From Streptomyces sp. NBC_01264 (GTDB taxonomy: Bacteria > Actinomycetota > Actinomycetes > Streptomycetales > Streptomycetaceae), in contig NZ_JAPEOX010000002.1 in assembly GCF_026340675.1 (NCBI RefSeq), positions 186,001-250,000 of the forward strand: DNA of 64,000 nt. The letters are read 5' to 3'. A program made the translations under genes and the position numbers. A model generated the notes under the pieces. It did not search any database. It was not told where the DNA came from and saw nothing but the letters and a program-made list of their open reading frames with translations. Shown here piece after piece: positions 51,752-61,263 of this stretch (positions within the stretch are counted from its first letter, which is position 1; every line of letters begins with the position of its first letter).

Positions 51752-53203
51752 ATGTCCCGCCTCTACGTCTTGGCCCACGGCAAGCACGCACCCAAAATCA
51801 ACATCGAAACCGCTCAGCCCATCCCCGTGAAAATCCCCGCAGGCATGAGACTGCATCTCGCCTCGGAGCCCGGGCAGACCATCTCGCCCGAGACGGCGTT
51901 CACGTATGTGAAGGATAAGGGCCTCCCCGGGAAGGCCCGCACGGACACGTCCCCGCGTCTGTACTTGACACCCCTCCTGGGCAGCCTCAGAGAACAGGCT
52001 CAGCGCCAGGTCGGCGATCGTCACAACGTGGAGATTCTGTCGGAGGGGACGTCCCTCAAGCAATTCATGAGGGACAGGGCCAAGCAGGGGTTCACCGAAC
52101 TGTGCATCCTGTCCTGCGCCGCGACCGGCAGTAACACTGACCGGAAGACACGGGATCCCAAGGTGGAGAAGCAGAGGAAGGAGGTGGGCAGGATCACCCA
52201 GATCGCCAAATTCGACTCGCTCGACGATGCCTACGCTGCTTGGCAGAGGTCCAACGACAAGGACGATCTCCTCGTCTGGCCGGCGATCGCCATCATCCGG
52301 GCGGCGCACAAGGTCCGCCTGCTCCCGGAAGGACGATCGGCGGCCGAACTGTGGACGCTCGCCGATCTGATCTGGTACTCCGAACAGGCGGCGGCCATGG
52401 TAACCGGGCGGGCTGAGGCCGACGATGGCCTGGCCCCCTTCATAAAGACGCTCAAGGAGAGGCTCGACGATGCAATCGAGAGCTACCACTGGCCCAGCGG
52501 CCAGAAGGACTTCTGGCTGGCACAGGAGCAACGCAATGGACGCATCAGTGTCGGCCTGACCACCTATCTCATGCGCGACTACAACGGATCGTCGGGGGAG
52601 GTAATCAGGAGCGCGCTCAAAAAAAAGATCTACCTCAAAGAGGCACGAGATGAACTCGCCAGGCAGAGGGACCATCTCAAGCGCAAGGACTTCGACGACA
52701 AGGTCACCGAGCAGATTCGGCAGAACAAAGCGAGGAGGCAGCAGGCCGGCGATGCGGTGAAGCTCGGTGGGGCCCCCCTGCGTGAGAGCATCATCGTGGG
52801 CTCGGAGAACCCGGTGCCCCTCGCCACGGTACTGACGTGGTTCGCAAGCCAGAGCTCCGTGGTGCTGTACCCCTACCCCCCTGGCCAGGGCGAGGTAATC
52901 CAGGCAACGGTTGAGCCCGGGCATTGGCAGGACGTGCTGTGCAACGCCGTGGCACTGCATGACCGGCCTACTCATCTGGACAGCTATAACAGTGTGTACG
53001 AGGCCACGCTCACGTTCAAGGACGTCCGCGGCGATACCCAGAGCTCCTCCCGTTGCTGGATAGGGGCCACGGACTCTGTCCAGCACACCGAGCAGGTGGA
53101 GGGGTACCACTGGCTCCACAGCATCTTCATCGCCCCCGTATTGAGCGACGCTGTCGCCCCTGTTGAGCGACATGAAGATGAGCATGGTGACGGGGCGGGA
53201 TGA
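51752..53203 (+). CDS. Protein with an N-terminal Stv-like domain and coiled-coil middle, 483 aa
   Basis: ATG 51752 with GGAG upstream; no signal peptide. Residues 3-126 resemble the putative-adhesin Stv domain: 'LYVLAHGKHAPK', 'IPVKIPAGMRLHLASEPG' and 'GFTELCILSCAATG'. This follows the same order of motifs as in the protein at 46.9 kb (HG..., VP.G...H/L, C...C). Residues about 300-370 are charged coiled coil ('LKRKDFDDKVTEQIRQNKAR'). The last 100 residues look beta-rich. No family is known to me for the middle and end. It is monocistronic. Function unknown; a paired role with the 588-residue protein is speculation. Confidence 0.6.
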   Translation: MSRLYVLAHGKHAPKINIETAQPIPVKIPAGMRLHLASEPGQTISPETAFTYVKDKGLPGKARTDTSPRLYLTPLLGSLREQAQRQVGDRHNVEILSEGTSLKQFMRDRAKQGFTELCILSCAATGSNTDRKTRDPKVEKQRKEVGRITQIAKFDSLDDAYAAWQRSNDKDDLLVWPAIAIIRAAHKVRLLPEGRSAAELWTLADLIWYSEQAAAMVTGRAEADDGLAPFIKTLKERLDDAIESYHWPSGQKDFWLAQEQRNGRISVGLTTYLMRDYNGSSGEVIRSALKKKIYLKEARDELARQRDHLKRKDFDDKVTEQIRQNKARRQQAGDAVKLGGAPLRESIIVGSENPVPLATVLTWFASQSSVVLYPYPPGQGEVIQATVEPGHWQDVLCNAVALHDRPTHLDSYNSVYEATLTFKDVRGDTQSSSRCWIGATDSVQHTEQVEGYHWLHSIFIAPVLSDAVAPVERHEDEHGDGAG

Positions 53204-53268
53204 GACGGCCCCCGGCGGCCGTTGGAGAACTCCAGCGATCGTCGCACCACGTGATCGTTGTGTCAGCT

Positions 53269-54915
53269 GGCGAGCAGTCTATTCAGGCGGTCAGCTGGGG
53301 TTTCCCAGTCGAGCGTTTTGCGTGGTCCGGAGTTGAGTTCGGCCGCGACGGTTTCGAGGGCGTCGCGGTTGTGGAGGGCCAGGTCGGTGCCCTTGGGTGC
53401 CTCTGTGTTGTCAAGCCAGTCGGGCTGGGGGCATAGGCTCGGTTTTGGCGGGTCCGGGAAGTGACTCGTCCGAAGAGCCGGCCGTCGGGGTTTGAGCCAG
53501 CCGCGCTGGATTTTGTAGCCGCCCCTGCTGTCCTCCCGGGCCCTTCGTTCGGGTGCGTCGGCGCTCGTCAGCGATCATGGTGCGCCAGACGTGATCGGCC
53601 AGACGGCGTTTGAGTGGGTTTCCGGTGCGGCCGAGGAGGCGGGCGGCGGTGACGGCCCCGATGCCAGGAGTGTCGGTGAGCCGGCTTTCGGACTCGGCGA
53701 CCAGCGAAGCCCTGGCTTTGGCGTTGTCCTTCAGCTTCACGTCCCAAGCACGGATCTCGGCGATCAGGTCAGCGGCGAGGTCGTGTCGGGTGAATTCGGC
53801 CGGGCCGCAGGGAACGGCCGACTCCAGCAGCAGCTCGGCTTTGGCCGCAGACAGATCACGCGGTGCCCCTCCGGGCAGGAGCGCCCGAAGCAGCGCGTGA
53901 GGCTGGTTCACCGCGCGGACTCTGGCCTGAGCGAGGTTGTTGCGTCGTTCGTCCAGCAGCCCCAGGGCATCCGTCGAGTTCTCGGGCTGCACCGGCCTTG
54001 CGTCACCTTGCAGGGCAGCGACGCATGCCGCTGCCGCGGCGTCGATGCGGTCGTTCTTCCGACCTCCGCCGCGTGAGAGCTGGCGAACCCGCGCGGTCGC
54101 GCTGGGCGCGACGTCAACGACCTCTTCTCCCCGCGCGATCAGCCATGAAGTCAGGTGGCGACCCAGGCCCCTGGCGTTCTCGACGGCCCATCGCCGCTGC
54201 GGCCACTGGCGGGCCACCCCGATCACGACACCGCTATCCCCCATACAATTCGGGAAGCACTGGCGGAGCAGGCCGTTGTTGTTCGCGTTGAACCGCGCTG
54301 CCAGGGGCTGGCCGGGTTGCGGAAGTAGACCGGCATGTTCGAGGACATCGCGAACTCGTGGTGCCGCTGAGCGGCCTTCGCGGCCGATGATGAAGTCGCC
54401 TGCCCAGTGGCCGGGGACCGCGCGGTCGGCTACTTCCGCGGGTCGGTCGCTGATCATGACCATGGGGTGGGTGTAGCGGCCGGTCCGCAGGGCACGGGCG
54501 AGCTCGCGGCGTAGTTCGCCGCGGCCCTGGAGGTAGAGGGCCTGGTAGATCGTCTCTGGCGCTGTCCGATCTGCTCGGCTACGGGCGAGGCCGGCGGCCC
54601 TCGGCACGGGCTTGGGATGCGTAGGGCCGGTAGAACCACTTCTTGCCGGTGCCCAGCGTGCGGTTGCGGCGTATCTCGCGACTGATCGTGGACGGGCTGC
54701 GGCCCAGCTCGGCGGCTATGACGGGGACCGTCGCCTTCTCCCGTAGGCGGTCGGCGATGTGGATGCGTTCACCTCGCGCAGGTACCGGGACGGCGACCTG
54801 TCCGTTCGCTGATGCCGATGATCGTGCATGCTTCTCGGTTGCTCATCCCTTGGCCCATGAGCAGCAAGCACTGCTCCCGATCCTTCCGGAGCTTCTTGTG
54901 CCCGCCGACACCCCG
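53269..54915 (-). pseudogene. IS30-family transposase, interrupted and frameshifted
   Basis: Reading leftward: N-terminus 'REQCLLLMGQGMSNREACTI' (near 54880), HTH 'ELGRSPSTISREIRRNRTLG', then 'ETIYQALYLQGRGELRRELA', 'VPGHWAGDFIIGREGRSA' (first Asp) and 'NPASPWQRGS', with a frameshift to 'NANNNGLLRQCFPN' (Glu region shifted). After an IS110-type insert, the C-terminus resumes at about 53405 ('PKGTDLALHNRDALETVAAE', 'RKTLDWETPADRLNRLLA') and stops at 53269. Several frameshifts and the insert make it dead. Confidence 0.8.
53406..54245 (-). pseudogene. IS110-family transposase remnant inserted in the IS30 gene
   Basis: The middle and end of an IS110 transposase: 'AVENARGLGRHLTSWLIARG', 'GGGRKNDRIDAAAAACVAAL' (the DEDD-type Asp region), 'TDTPGIGAVTAARLLGRTGN' joined abruptly to 'LKRRLADHVWRTMIADERRR'. 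The first 50 residues and the central C-terminal Ser-containing region are missing, so it is internally deleted. It sits between 'CFPN' and 'PKGTD' of the IS30 protein. Confidence 0.78.
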
Positions 54916-55400
54916 GGACTCTCGAATCTTGGAGCCCATGGCGGTCGAGCAGATGCGACTCGTCGATCACGACGGCCGACGTCCTTCCCCGTTCATACCT
55001 CGGCGGCCAGCGCGGCGGACTCCCGCGTCACGAGAGCGGCCAGGTGGAACGTGGGGGTCCCGCCCAGCCTGGTGACGATCCGGTCATAGCCGCGCATGCC
55101 GACGTCGGGGTTGGGCTGGTAGATCACCGTGAACCGGGCCGAGTCGAGAGAGGCGACGGCGCCGTGAGGGCGACCGTTCTGCCGGATCCGAGCTCGCCGG
55201 TGACCACGCCGCATGGGCGGGTCCAGGTTGCGGCCGAAGGGGGCACGGGCGGTGAAAAGCCTGTGCAGCTCAGCAAGATGCTCACTACGGCCGTCCGGGC
55301 TTGGAATGCGTGAGCCGGACGGCCGGAGACGCGCACGCCGCAGCGGCCAGGTGCCCACGAAAGCCGACCCGTCGTCGACGTAGATCGACTTCGGGACCCA
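54916..55400 (-). pseudogene. AAA-ATPase transposition helper (TniB/ExeA-like), decayed
   Basis: Pieces in different minus frames follow the family order: 'GVVTGELGSGRTVA' (Walker A, with Arg for Lys), 'SARFTVIYQPNPDVGMRGYD', 'IVTRLGGTPTFHLAALVTRE', then 'AVVIDESHLLDRHGLQ' (Walker B). The gene is cut there by the start of the IS30 remnant. Such ATPases accompany DDE transposases in actinobacterial transposons; no partner transposase remains. Confidence 0.68.
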
Positions 55401-55783
55401 GAGGCCTCATGGACCACGGCTGCGACAGGCGTAACGGACCTCACCGCTCGACACCGCCGTGCAGCCACCCGGCACTACCGCGGTCCTCAAGAAGGAATGA
55501 GGGGCACTCCCCTGTTCCGCGACGAGCGGGAACGTTGACGTCGCTGCCCCGGAAACGGTCCCGCGCCGGGCTCCGGGCCTGGGCCGTCCCTTTCGGAGGG
55601 TTTCGCAAGAGGTGGCCTAGTCACGACTCCTGACGAAGATCGTCCCTTCTGGACCGTCGTTCGGTGGATGTGGGGCGCAGAAGCCGGTGGCTACGTTGTG
55701 TTCGCATTCACAAATCGCGCATTCGGGCCATCCGCTCCTCCCTCAAGGGAGCACGTGCCCACGTCACAGGAGGATTCAGGAAC
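55401..55783 (+). other. Upstream region of the amidohydrolase gene
   Basis: No gene recognised in about 380 bases. TTGTG-TTCGCATT-CACAA at 55696-55713 is a short dyad that could be an operator, and the surrounding 40 bases are A+T-richer than the flanks. An AGGAGG site lies just before the downstream start. Confidence 0.4.
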
Positions 55784-57685
55784 GTGTCCACAATGCCGGT
55801 CGGCGGGCTGCTGCGCGGCGCGACCGAGAACGCGGCCGATCTCGTCGTCCGCAACGCAAAGGTGCACACGGGAGATCCGGCCCGGCCCGCGACCCAGGCG
55901 ATCGCCGTCCGTGACGGCCGCATCCTCGCCGTCGGCGACGACCACGACATGTCCAGTCACGTCGGTCCCGCGACCCGGGTCGTCGACGCACTCGGCCGCC
56001 GGATCATTCCCGGGCTCAACGACTCCCACCTCCACGTCATCCGGGGCGGCCTGAACTACGTACTGGAGCTGCGCTGGGACGGTCTGCGCAGCCTCCACGA
56101 GGGTCTGGCGCTGCTGCGCGAACAGGCTGCCCGCACGCCCAAGGGACAGTGGGTGCGCGTGGTGGGGGGCTGGTCGGTCGAACAGTTCGCGGAGCGCCGG
56201 CTGCCGACCGTCGCCGAACTCAACGCCGCCGCCCCCGACACCCCGGTATTCGTCCTGCACCTGTACCAGTCGGCGATCCTCAACCGGGCCGCGCTCAAGG
56301 CCGCGGGCTTCACCCGGGACACCCCCGACCCCCGCGGCGGCCAGATCGTACGAGGCCGGGACGGCGAACCGTCCGGCATGCTGCTCGCGGCGCCCAGCGC
56401 ACTGGTCCTGTACTCGACGCTCGCCAAGGCCCCGGTGCTCGACGGCGAGGACAAGAAGACCTCGACCCGCCACTTCCTCAGGGAACTCAACCGCTTCGGT
56501 CTGACCTCGGCCATCGATGCGGCCGGCGGCTTCCAGAACTTCCCCGACAACTACGCCACGGTCGTCGAACTCGCGAAGGCGGGGCAGTTGTCGCTGCGCA
56601 TCGCCTACCACCTCTTCCCCCAGACCGCGGGCCAGGAGATAGCCGACCTCACCCGCTGGATCGAGACGGCCCGCCCCGAGGACGGGGACGAGTGGCTGCG
56701 GCTCAACGGCGCCGGTGAGAACCTGACCTGGGCCGCGGCGGACTTCGAGAACTTCACTCAGCCCCGTCCCGAACTCACCGACGGCTACGAGGCGGAGTTC
56801 GAGAAGGCCGTTCGTCTCCTCATGGAGAACGGCTGGGGGTTCCGTCTGCACGCCACCTACGACGAGACGATCCGGCGGGATCTGACCGTATTCGAACGGC
56901 TCGCCTCCGAGGGCCTCTTCCCCGCGGGCAACCGCTGGCTCTTCGACCATGCGGAGACCGTCACCACGGACAGCCTGGACCGGATCGCCGCCCTCGGTGG
57001 CGCCCTGTCCGTACAGAACCGGCTGTCCTTCCAGGGCGAGGCCTTCGTCCGCCGCTACGGCGTCGGCGCCGCGGCCGACGCGCCGCCGATCCGCGCCATG
57101 CTCGAGCGCGGCCTGACCGTCGGCGCCGGCACCGACGCCACCCGTGTCTCCACCTACAACCCGTGGGTCGCCCTGCACTGGCTGGTCTCGGGCCGCACCG
57201 TGGGCGACCTGCTGGTCCGTCCGCCGTCCAACCGGGTCGACCGCCGGACGGCACTCGACATGTTCACCACGGCGGGCGCGCGACTCACCGGTGAACAGGA
57301 CATCAAGGGCATCCTCGCCCCGGGCCGCCTCGCCGACTTCGCCGTCCTCTCCGAGGACTACTTCGCCGTACCGGAGCCCGAGATCGCTCACATCGAGTCG
57401 CTGCTCACGGTCGTGGGCGGCCGCATCGTCTACGCCGCCGACGCGTACGAGGGCATGGACGAGGAACTGCCACCCGTGAGCCCCGCTTGGAGCCCGGTCG
57501 CGCACTTCGGCGGCTACCGGCCGACCGGCCCCGCAGGCCTGGGCGGCGTCCGCCAGGCCGAGCTGATCGGAGAGGCCGCCGCCGAATCCGGCGAGCACCT
57601 GCGGTGGCGGGCCGGCCGCGGCCTCACGCCCCCCACCCGCGACGCGCACGGGGACGGCTTCTTCGACGCGTGCGTCTCCCTCTGA
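55784..57685 (+). CDS. Amidohydrolase family protein (YtcJ-like), 633 aa
   Basis: GTG 55784 is 10 bases after AGGAGG. Composite domain start 'ADLVVRNAKVHTGDPARPAT', then the metal-binding 'IIPGLNDSHLHVIRGG' (HxH). The TIM barrel includes 'GFRLHATYDETIRRDLTVFE' and 'WLFDHAETVT' (His ligands), and 'LTVGAGTDATRVSTYNPWVA' carries the catalytic Asp. The end 'GILAPGRLADFAVLSEDYFA' is typical. YtcJ-like enzymes hydrolyse N-substituted amides; the substrate is unknown. It is the first gene of an apparent operon with an isochorismatase-like hydrolase (20-base gap), DoxX and DUF1275 proteins. Confidence 0.9.
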   Translation: MSTMPVGGLLRGATENAADLVVRNAKVHTGDPARPATQAIAVRDGRILAVGDDHDMSSHVGPATRVVDALGRRIIPGLNDSHLHVIRGGLNYVLELRWDGLRSLHEGLALLREQAARTPKGQWVRVVGGWSVEQFAERRLPTVAELNAAAPDTPVFVLHLYQSAILNRAALKAAGFTRDTPDPRGGQIVRGRDGEPSGMLLAAPSALVLYSTLAKAPVLDGEDKKTSTRHFLRELNRFGLTSAIDAAGGFQNFPDNYATVVELAKAGQLSLRIAYHLFPQTAGQEIADLTRWIETARPEDGDEWLRLNGAGENLTWAAADFENFTQPRPELTDGYEAEFEKAVRLLMENGWGFRLHATYDETIRRDLTVFERLASEGLFPAGNRWLFDHAETVTTDSLDRIAALGGALSVQNRLSFQGEAFVRRYGVGAAADAPPIRAMLERGLTVGAGTDATRVSTYNPWVALHWLVSGRTVGDLLVRPPSNRVDRRTALDMFTTAGARLTGEQDIKGILAPGRLADFAVLSEDYFAVPEPEIAHIESLLTVVGGRIVYAADAYEGMDEELPPVSPAWSPVAHFGGYRPTGPAGLGGVRQAELIGEAAAESGEHLRWRAGRGLTPPTRDAHGDGFFDACVSL

Positions 57686-57705
57686 CCCCAGACCGATCCA
57701 CCCCT

Positions 57706-58395
57706 ATGCCCACCATGAAAGGCAGTATTCCCGTGTTCGACATCACCCAGGTCACCGCGACCCCCGGCTCCGGCCTGCTCACCCCCGACAACTGCGCCGT
57801 CCTGTTCGTGGACCACCAGCCGCAGATGTTCTTCGGCACCGGCAGCGGTGACCGCACCTCGATCATCAACGCCACTGTGGGTCTGGCGAAGGCCGCCCGG
57901 ATCTTCGACGTCCCGGTCGTGCTGAGCACCGTGGCGGCGGAGTCCTTCTCCGGCCCCATCCTGCCGCAGCTCGCGGATGTCTACCCCGACCAGAAGATCA
58001 CCGACCGCACCACGATGAACGCCTGGGAGGACGAGGCCTTCGTCGAGGCGGTGAAGGCAACGGGGCGCAGGAAGCTCGTCATCGCCGGCCTGTGGACGGA
58101 GATCTGCGTGGCCCTGCCCACTCTTTCCGCCCTCGAGCAGGGCTACGAGGTGTACGTGGTGACCGACGCGTCCGGCGGTGTCAGCCCCGAGGCGCACGAG
58201 AACGCCGTGCAGCGCATGGTCCAGGCCGGGGCCGTGCCGATGACGTGGGTACAGGTGCTCCTGGAGCTCCAGCGCGACTGGGCCCGTGCCGAGACGTACG
58301 TCGCGACGACCGACCTCGTCAAGGAGCACGCCGGCGCCTACGGCCTCGGGGTCGTCTACGCACAGGCCGTGATCGGCGCCCACGCCGCCGGCTGA
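57706..58395 (+). CDS. Isochorismatase-like cysteine hydrolase (YcaC type), 229 aa
   Basis: ATG 57706, 20 bases after the amidohydrolase stop; ATG 57715 is an alternative start. Catalytic Asp in 'AVLFVDHQPQMFFGTG'; nucleophile Cys in 'IAGLWTEICVALPTLSALEQ'; cis-peptide region and acid in 'DRTTMNAWEDEAF'. 'YEVYVVTDASGGVSPEAHEN' is typical of the YcaC group. These enzymes cleave small amides or carbamoyl groups. Paired with the amidohydrolase, it suggests catabolism or detoxification of an amide; that link is inference. Confidence 0.9.
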   Translation: MPTMKGSIPVFDITQVTATPGSGLLTPDNCAVLFVDHQPQMFFGTGSGDRTSIINATVGLAKAARIFDVPVVLSTVAAESFSGPILPQLADVYPDQKITDRTTMNAWEDEAFVEAVKATGRRKLVIAGLWTEICVALPTLSALEQGYEVYVVTDASGGVSPEAHENAVQRMVQAGAVPMTWVQVLLELQRDWARAETYVATTDLVKEHAGAYGLGVVYAQAVIGAHAAG

Positions 58396-58443
58396 ACCGG
58401 CGGCTCACGCAAGACGGAACGGACAGGGACGGCGGGAACGGGT

Positions 58444-58968
58444 ATGGACACCGGGCTATTGATCCTCCGGTTGGTGACGGGACTGCTCGTCGCCGGGCAC
58501 GGAGTGCAGAAGGTGAGCTTCTGGCTGGGCGGCGAAGGCCTCGCCGGAGGGAGCGAGGAGTTCCGGCGGGACGGGTTCCGCGGCGGCCGGCTCACCGCGC
58601 TCGCGGCGGGCACCGGCCAGATCGGCTCCGGCCTGTTCCTGGCCGCCGGGCTGCTCACTCCCGCGGCGGCGATGGCTGCCGCGGGAGTGATGACGGTGGC
58701 CACGACCGTCAAGTGGCGCCACGGGTTGTGGGCGCAGCACGACGGTTACGAGTACCCGCTGTTCCTCGTCGCCGTGGCCGGGGTGCTCGCGCTCACCGGC
58801 CCCGGGCGCTGGTCGGTGGACCATGCGCTCGCGTTGTCGCCGTGGCCCCTGTGGGTCTCGGTCGCCGCCGTCGTCGTCGGTCCCGCCAGCGGGCTGCTCA
58901 CGCGCGTACTGCTGCACCGCCCCGCCGACGTGGAAGGAACCTCCGAGGATGCGCTCGCTCTTCCGTGA
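58444..58968 (+). CDS. DoxX-family membrane protein, 174 aa
   Basis: ATG 58444. Four membrane helices: 'LLILRLVTGLLVAGHGVQKV', 'GLFLAAGLLTPAAAMAAAGV', 'YPLFLVAVAGVLALTGPG' and 'LWVSVAAVVVGPASGLL'. The motif 'GHGVQKVSFWLGG' (HGxxK) is characteristic of DoxX/DoxD relatives. They are membrane partners of redox or sulfur metabolism in some systems; the role here is unknown. It overlaps the next gene by 20 bases, supporting an operon with the two hydrolases upstream. Confidence 0.85.
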   Translation: MDTGLLILRLVTGLLVAGHGVQKVSFWLGGEGLAGGSEEFRRDGFRGGRLTALAAGTGQIGSGLFLAAGLLTPAAAMAAAGVMTVATTVKWRHGLWAQHDGYEYPLFLVAVAGVLALTGPGRWSVDHALALSPWPLWVSVAAVVVGPASGLLTRVLLHRPADVEGTSEDALALP

Positions 58969-59746
58969 CGTCGTGCGGACGCTGGTCCCCGGGAAGGGGG
59001 ACCAGCACGGTCCGCTGCCGCCGGTGCTGCTGGTCCTCACGGTGGTGACGGGGTTGGTGGACGCGGTGAGCTATCTCGGCCTCGGACACGTCTTCATCGC
59101 CAATATGACGGGCAACGTGGTGTTCCTCGGATTCGCCCTGGCCGGCGAGCGCAGCCTGTCCGCAGCCGCCTCCCTCGTCTCGCTGGCGGCCTTCCTGACC
59201 GGCGCGCTGGCCGGCGGCCGCTTCGGCGTCCGGTTCGCCGCTCACCGGGGCCGGCTGCTCGCCCGGACCATGGGCGTGCAATCGGTCCTGTTCGCCGGGG
59301 CCCTCGCCACGACCCTGGCCGTGCACGACAGGGCGGACGCCACCGTCCGTTACACGCTGATCGTGCTGCTCGGCGTCGCGATGGGGCTGCAGAACGCGGT
59401 CGTCCGGCGGCTCGGCATCCCGGACCTGACGACGACCGTACTCACCCTCACCCTCACGGGGCTCGCCGCCGACTCCGGTGCGGCCGGCGGCACGGGGCCC
59501 CGGCCCGGCCGGCGCCTCCTGTCCGTGCTCGCGATGCTGTCCGGCGCCTTGGCCGGCGCCCTGCTCCTCTTGACGACCGGACTCTCGCTCGCGCTCGGCG
59601 TGGCCGTGCTCCTTCTGGCCACGGGAACGGTGGTGCTGTGGCGGCTCTCGCTCCCGGCCGCGGGGTGGGCAGCCACGCCACCGGTCACCCGTTCAGCGCC
59701 TCCAGTTTCTCCACGGCTGCGTGGAGATCAGCCAGGGAGTCCGTGA
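58949..59746 (+). CDS. DUF1275 (YoaK-like) membrane protein, 265 aa
   Basis: ATG 58949 lies inside the end of the DoxX gene, with GGAAGGA upstream. Six helices; landmark 'GLVDAVSYLGLGHVFIANMT' followed by 'GNVVFLGFAL' is the DUF1275 signature, and 'GVAMGLQNAVVRRLGIPDLT' is the second repeat's. Function of the family is unknown. Its last 60 bases overlap the 3' end of the convergent frameshifted gene, so the two transcripts collide. Confidence 0.9.
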   Translation: MRSLFRDVVRTLVPGKGDQHGPLPPVLLVLTVVTGLVDAVSYLGLGHVFIANMTGNVVFLGFALAGERSLSAAASLVSLAAFLTGALAGGRFGVRFAAHRGRLLARTMGVQSVLFAGALATTLAVHDRADATVRYTLIVLLGVAMGLQNAVVRRLGIPDLTTTVLTLTLTGLAADSGAAGGTGPRPGRRLLSVLAMLSGALAGALLLLTTGLSLALGVAVLLLATGTVVLWRLSLPAAGWAATPPVTRSAPPVSPRLRGDQPGSP

Positions 59747-60979
59747 GGTCCCCGACCATCGATTTCAGCACGGGTACCGACTGGACGATTTTTTGCAGGA
59801 CATCGTACGGAACCGGCGGAAGCTCGGCACCGTGCGGCTTGCTGTAGAAGGGTCCGGCCGCAGAGGTGGCATCGATGAAACCGAGCGACACGAGACCTTG
59901 GAGCAGCGTACCGAAGAACGATGAGGCGATCTGGAGATTATTCCGTACGGCCACACCCTGGTAATACCAACGATATACGCTGTCCCTCTCACCCTTGGAC
60001 AGATTCTCTTTTCCTTGCCAGGCCTTCCTGAAAGCTGCAACCGACTCGGCGTGGCCGACTCCCCCGCCAAGGTCTGGCCGTTCACGTAGCTCAGGGCATC
60101 CACTACTCCAGAGTTCACCAAGAGCTCGAGGATTTCCGACGCCGGGCGAGTCTCATTCGCCATCATGCACCCGGTGAATTCAGCGTCTACCTGACCGTCC
60201 TGCAACATCGCATAAAACGCGTTGTATACGGTGACGTACGCATGCGCGAGAGCATGGAGCCTGTCGTCCCGGCCCTCTCCGGAAATCGCCAGCTGGACGC
60301 CGCAGACCCCTGTCTGCGCATCGCCTATCAGCTTCTTGCCCTCCTTCGTGGCGTTGGCTGCGGCCTTGGCGCTTCGCTGGTTGATGCTCTTCTCGTCAGC
60401 ACCGCACTCGAGCATGGTCGCCACGAACAGGTGATATTGGTCGATGAAGTCCACGACGCGGCGCACATCAGCCCCGAGCGTCCCGACAGAGTTGCCGATC
60501 TTCGGTGCGAGCTGCTTGACCGGATCCTGCGCCTCCGTAGCGGCCTTCGAACGCTTCTCGATCTTCTGGAGGCTGGCCTGCGATGCGGCGAGGGAGGCGA
60601 TGAGGCTCCCCTTCACCTCTTTCAGATGAGTGAGGGTCCGTTCCTCGAAGACCGAGAAATTGTGGGCGAGGACGAGGCCTCCCTCGACCCTCGGCTTGAG
60701 TGGCGCCACCAGCTCCTGCGCATTTTGGGCCTCTATGCGCGCACATGTGGATACTTCGATGAAAGCTTCACAGATCTGCTTCACGCCCTTGGCCACCGGA
60801 CCACCGAAGGTCCTTGTGGTCGCCGAAGTGTCCACGTACGACCACAAGGGCTTCGAATGCCCTTCGAGCGTGGTCACGCTATCTGCGAATGCATCACTGA
60901 GCCTAACAAATTCCTTTACGGCCTCATCGGCGCGCCGGTACAGAGGATCCTTCGTATAGCGAAGGTCGATGTTCTCCAT
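59685..60979 (-). pseudogene. Alpha-helical protein of unknown family, frameshifted at a G-run
   Basis: ATG 60979 with GAAAGGAC upstream. The first 308 residues are almost wholly helical, without signal peptide ('DEAVKEFVRLSDAFADSVTT', 'SLIASLAASQASLQKIEKRS', 'PKIGNSVGTLGADVRRVVDF'). At 'LAGES' (about 60058, run of five G) the frame shifts; the proper continuation is 'GHAESVAAFRKAWQGKENLS', 'VAVRNNLQIASSFFGTLLQG' and a helical end 'MVGDLTDSLADLHAAVEKLE', stopping at 59685. Restored length is about 430. The long helices and a short hydrophobic loop recall alpha pore-forming toxins, but that is a weak guess. One inserted G would restore it. Confidence 0.6.
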
Positions 60980-61263
60980 CGCATGTCCTTTCGACGGTTC
61001 CCAGAAAGCGGTATTCCCTGGACCGGACATGCGTCGGACAGGGAAATCCTCATGCGGTCACGACGGCATCCGGTCCGGGACCCGGGGGCTCCTGGCCGGG
61101 CAGTCTTACGCGCACAGCGGGGGCAGACAGCGCCGGGGGTGAAGGGCGACCAACCCCCCTGGATCCACCGATCGGAGGATCCCGCAGCGGCAGGGCAGCG
61201 ACCACGCTTGACATACGGCCGCCCGCACTGCCCCTGGGCTCCGACGAGCGAGGTATTCGACTG

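Noticed and set aside
55691..57649. A 652-codon minus-strand open frame
   Set aside because: It mirrors the amidohydrolase gene exactly and shows no recognisable domain.
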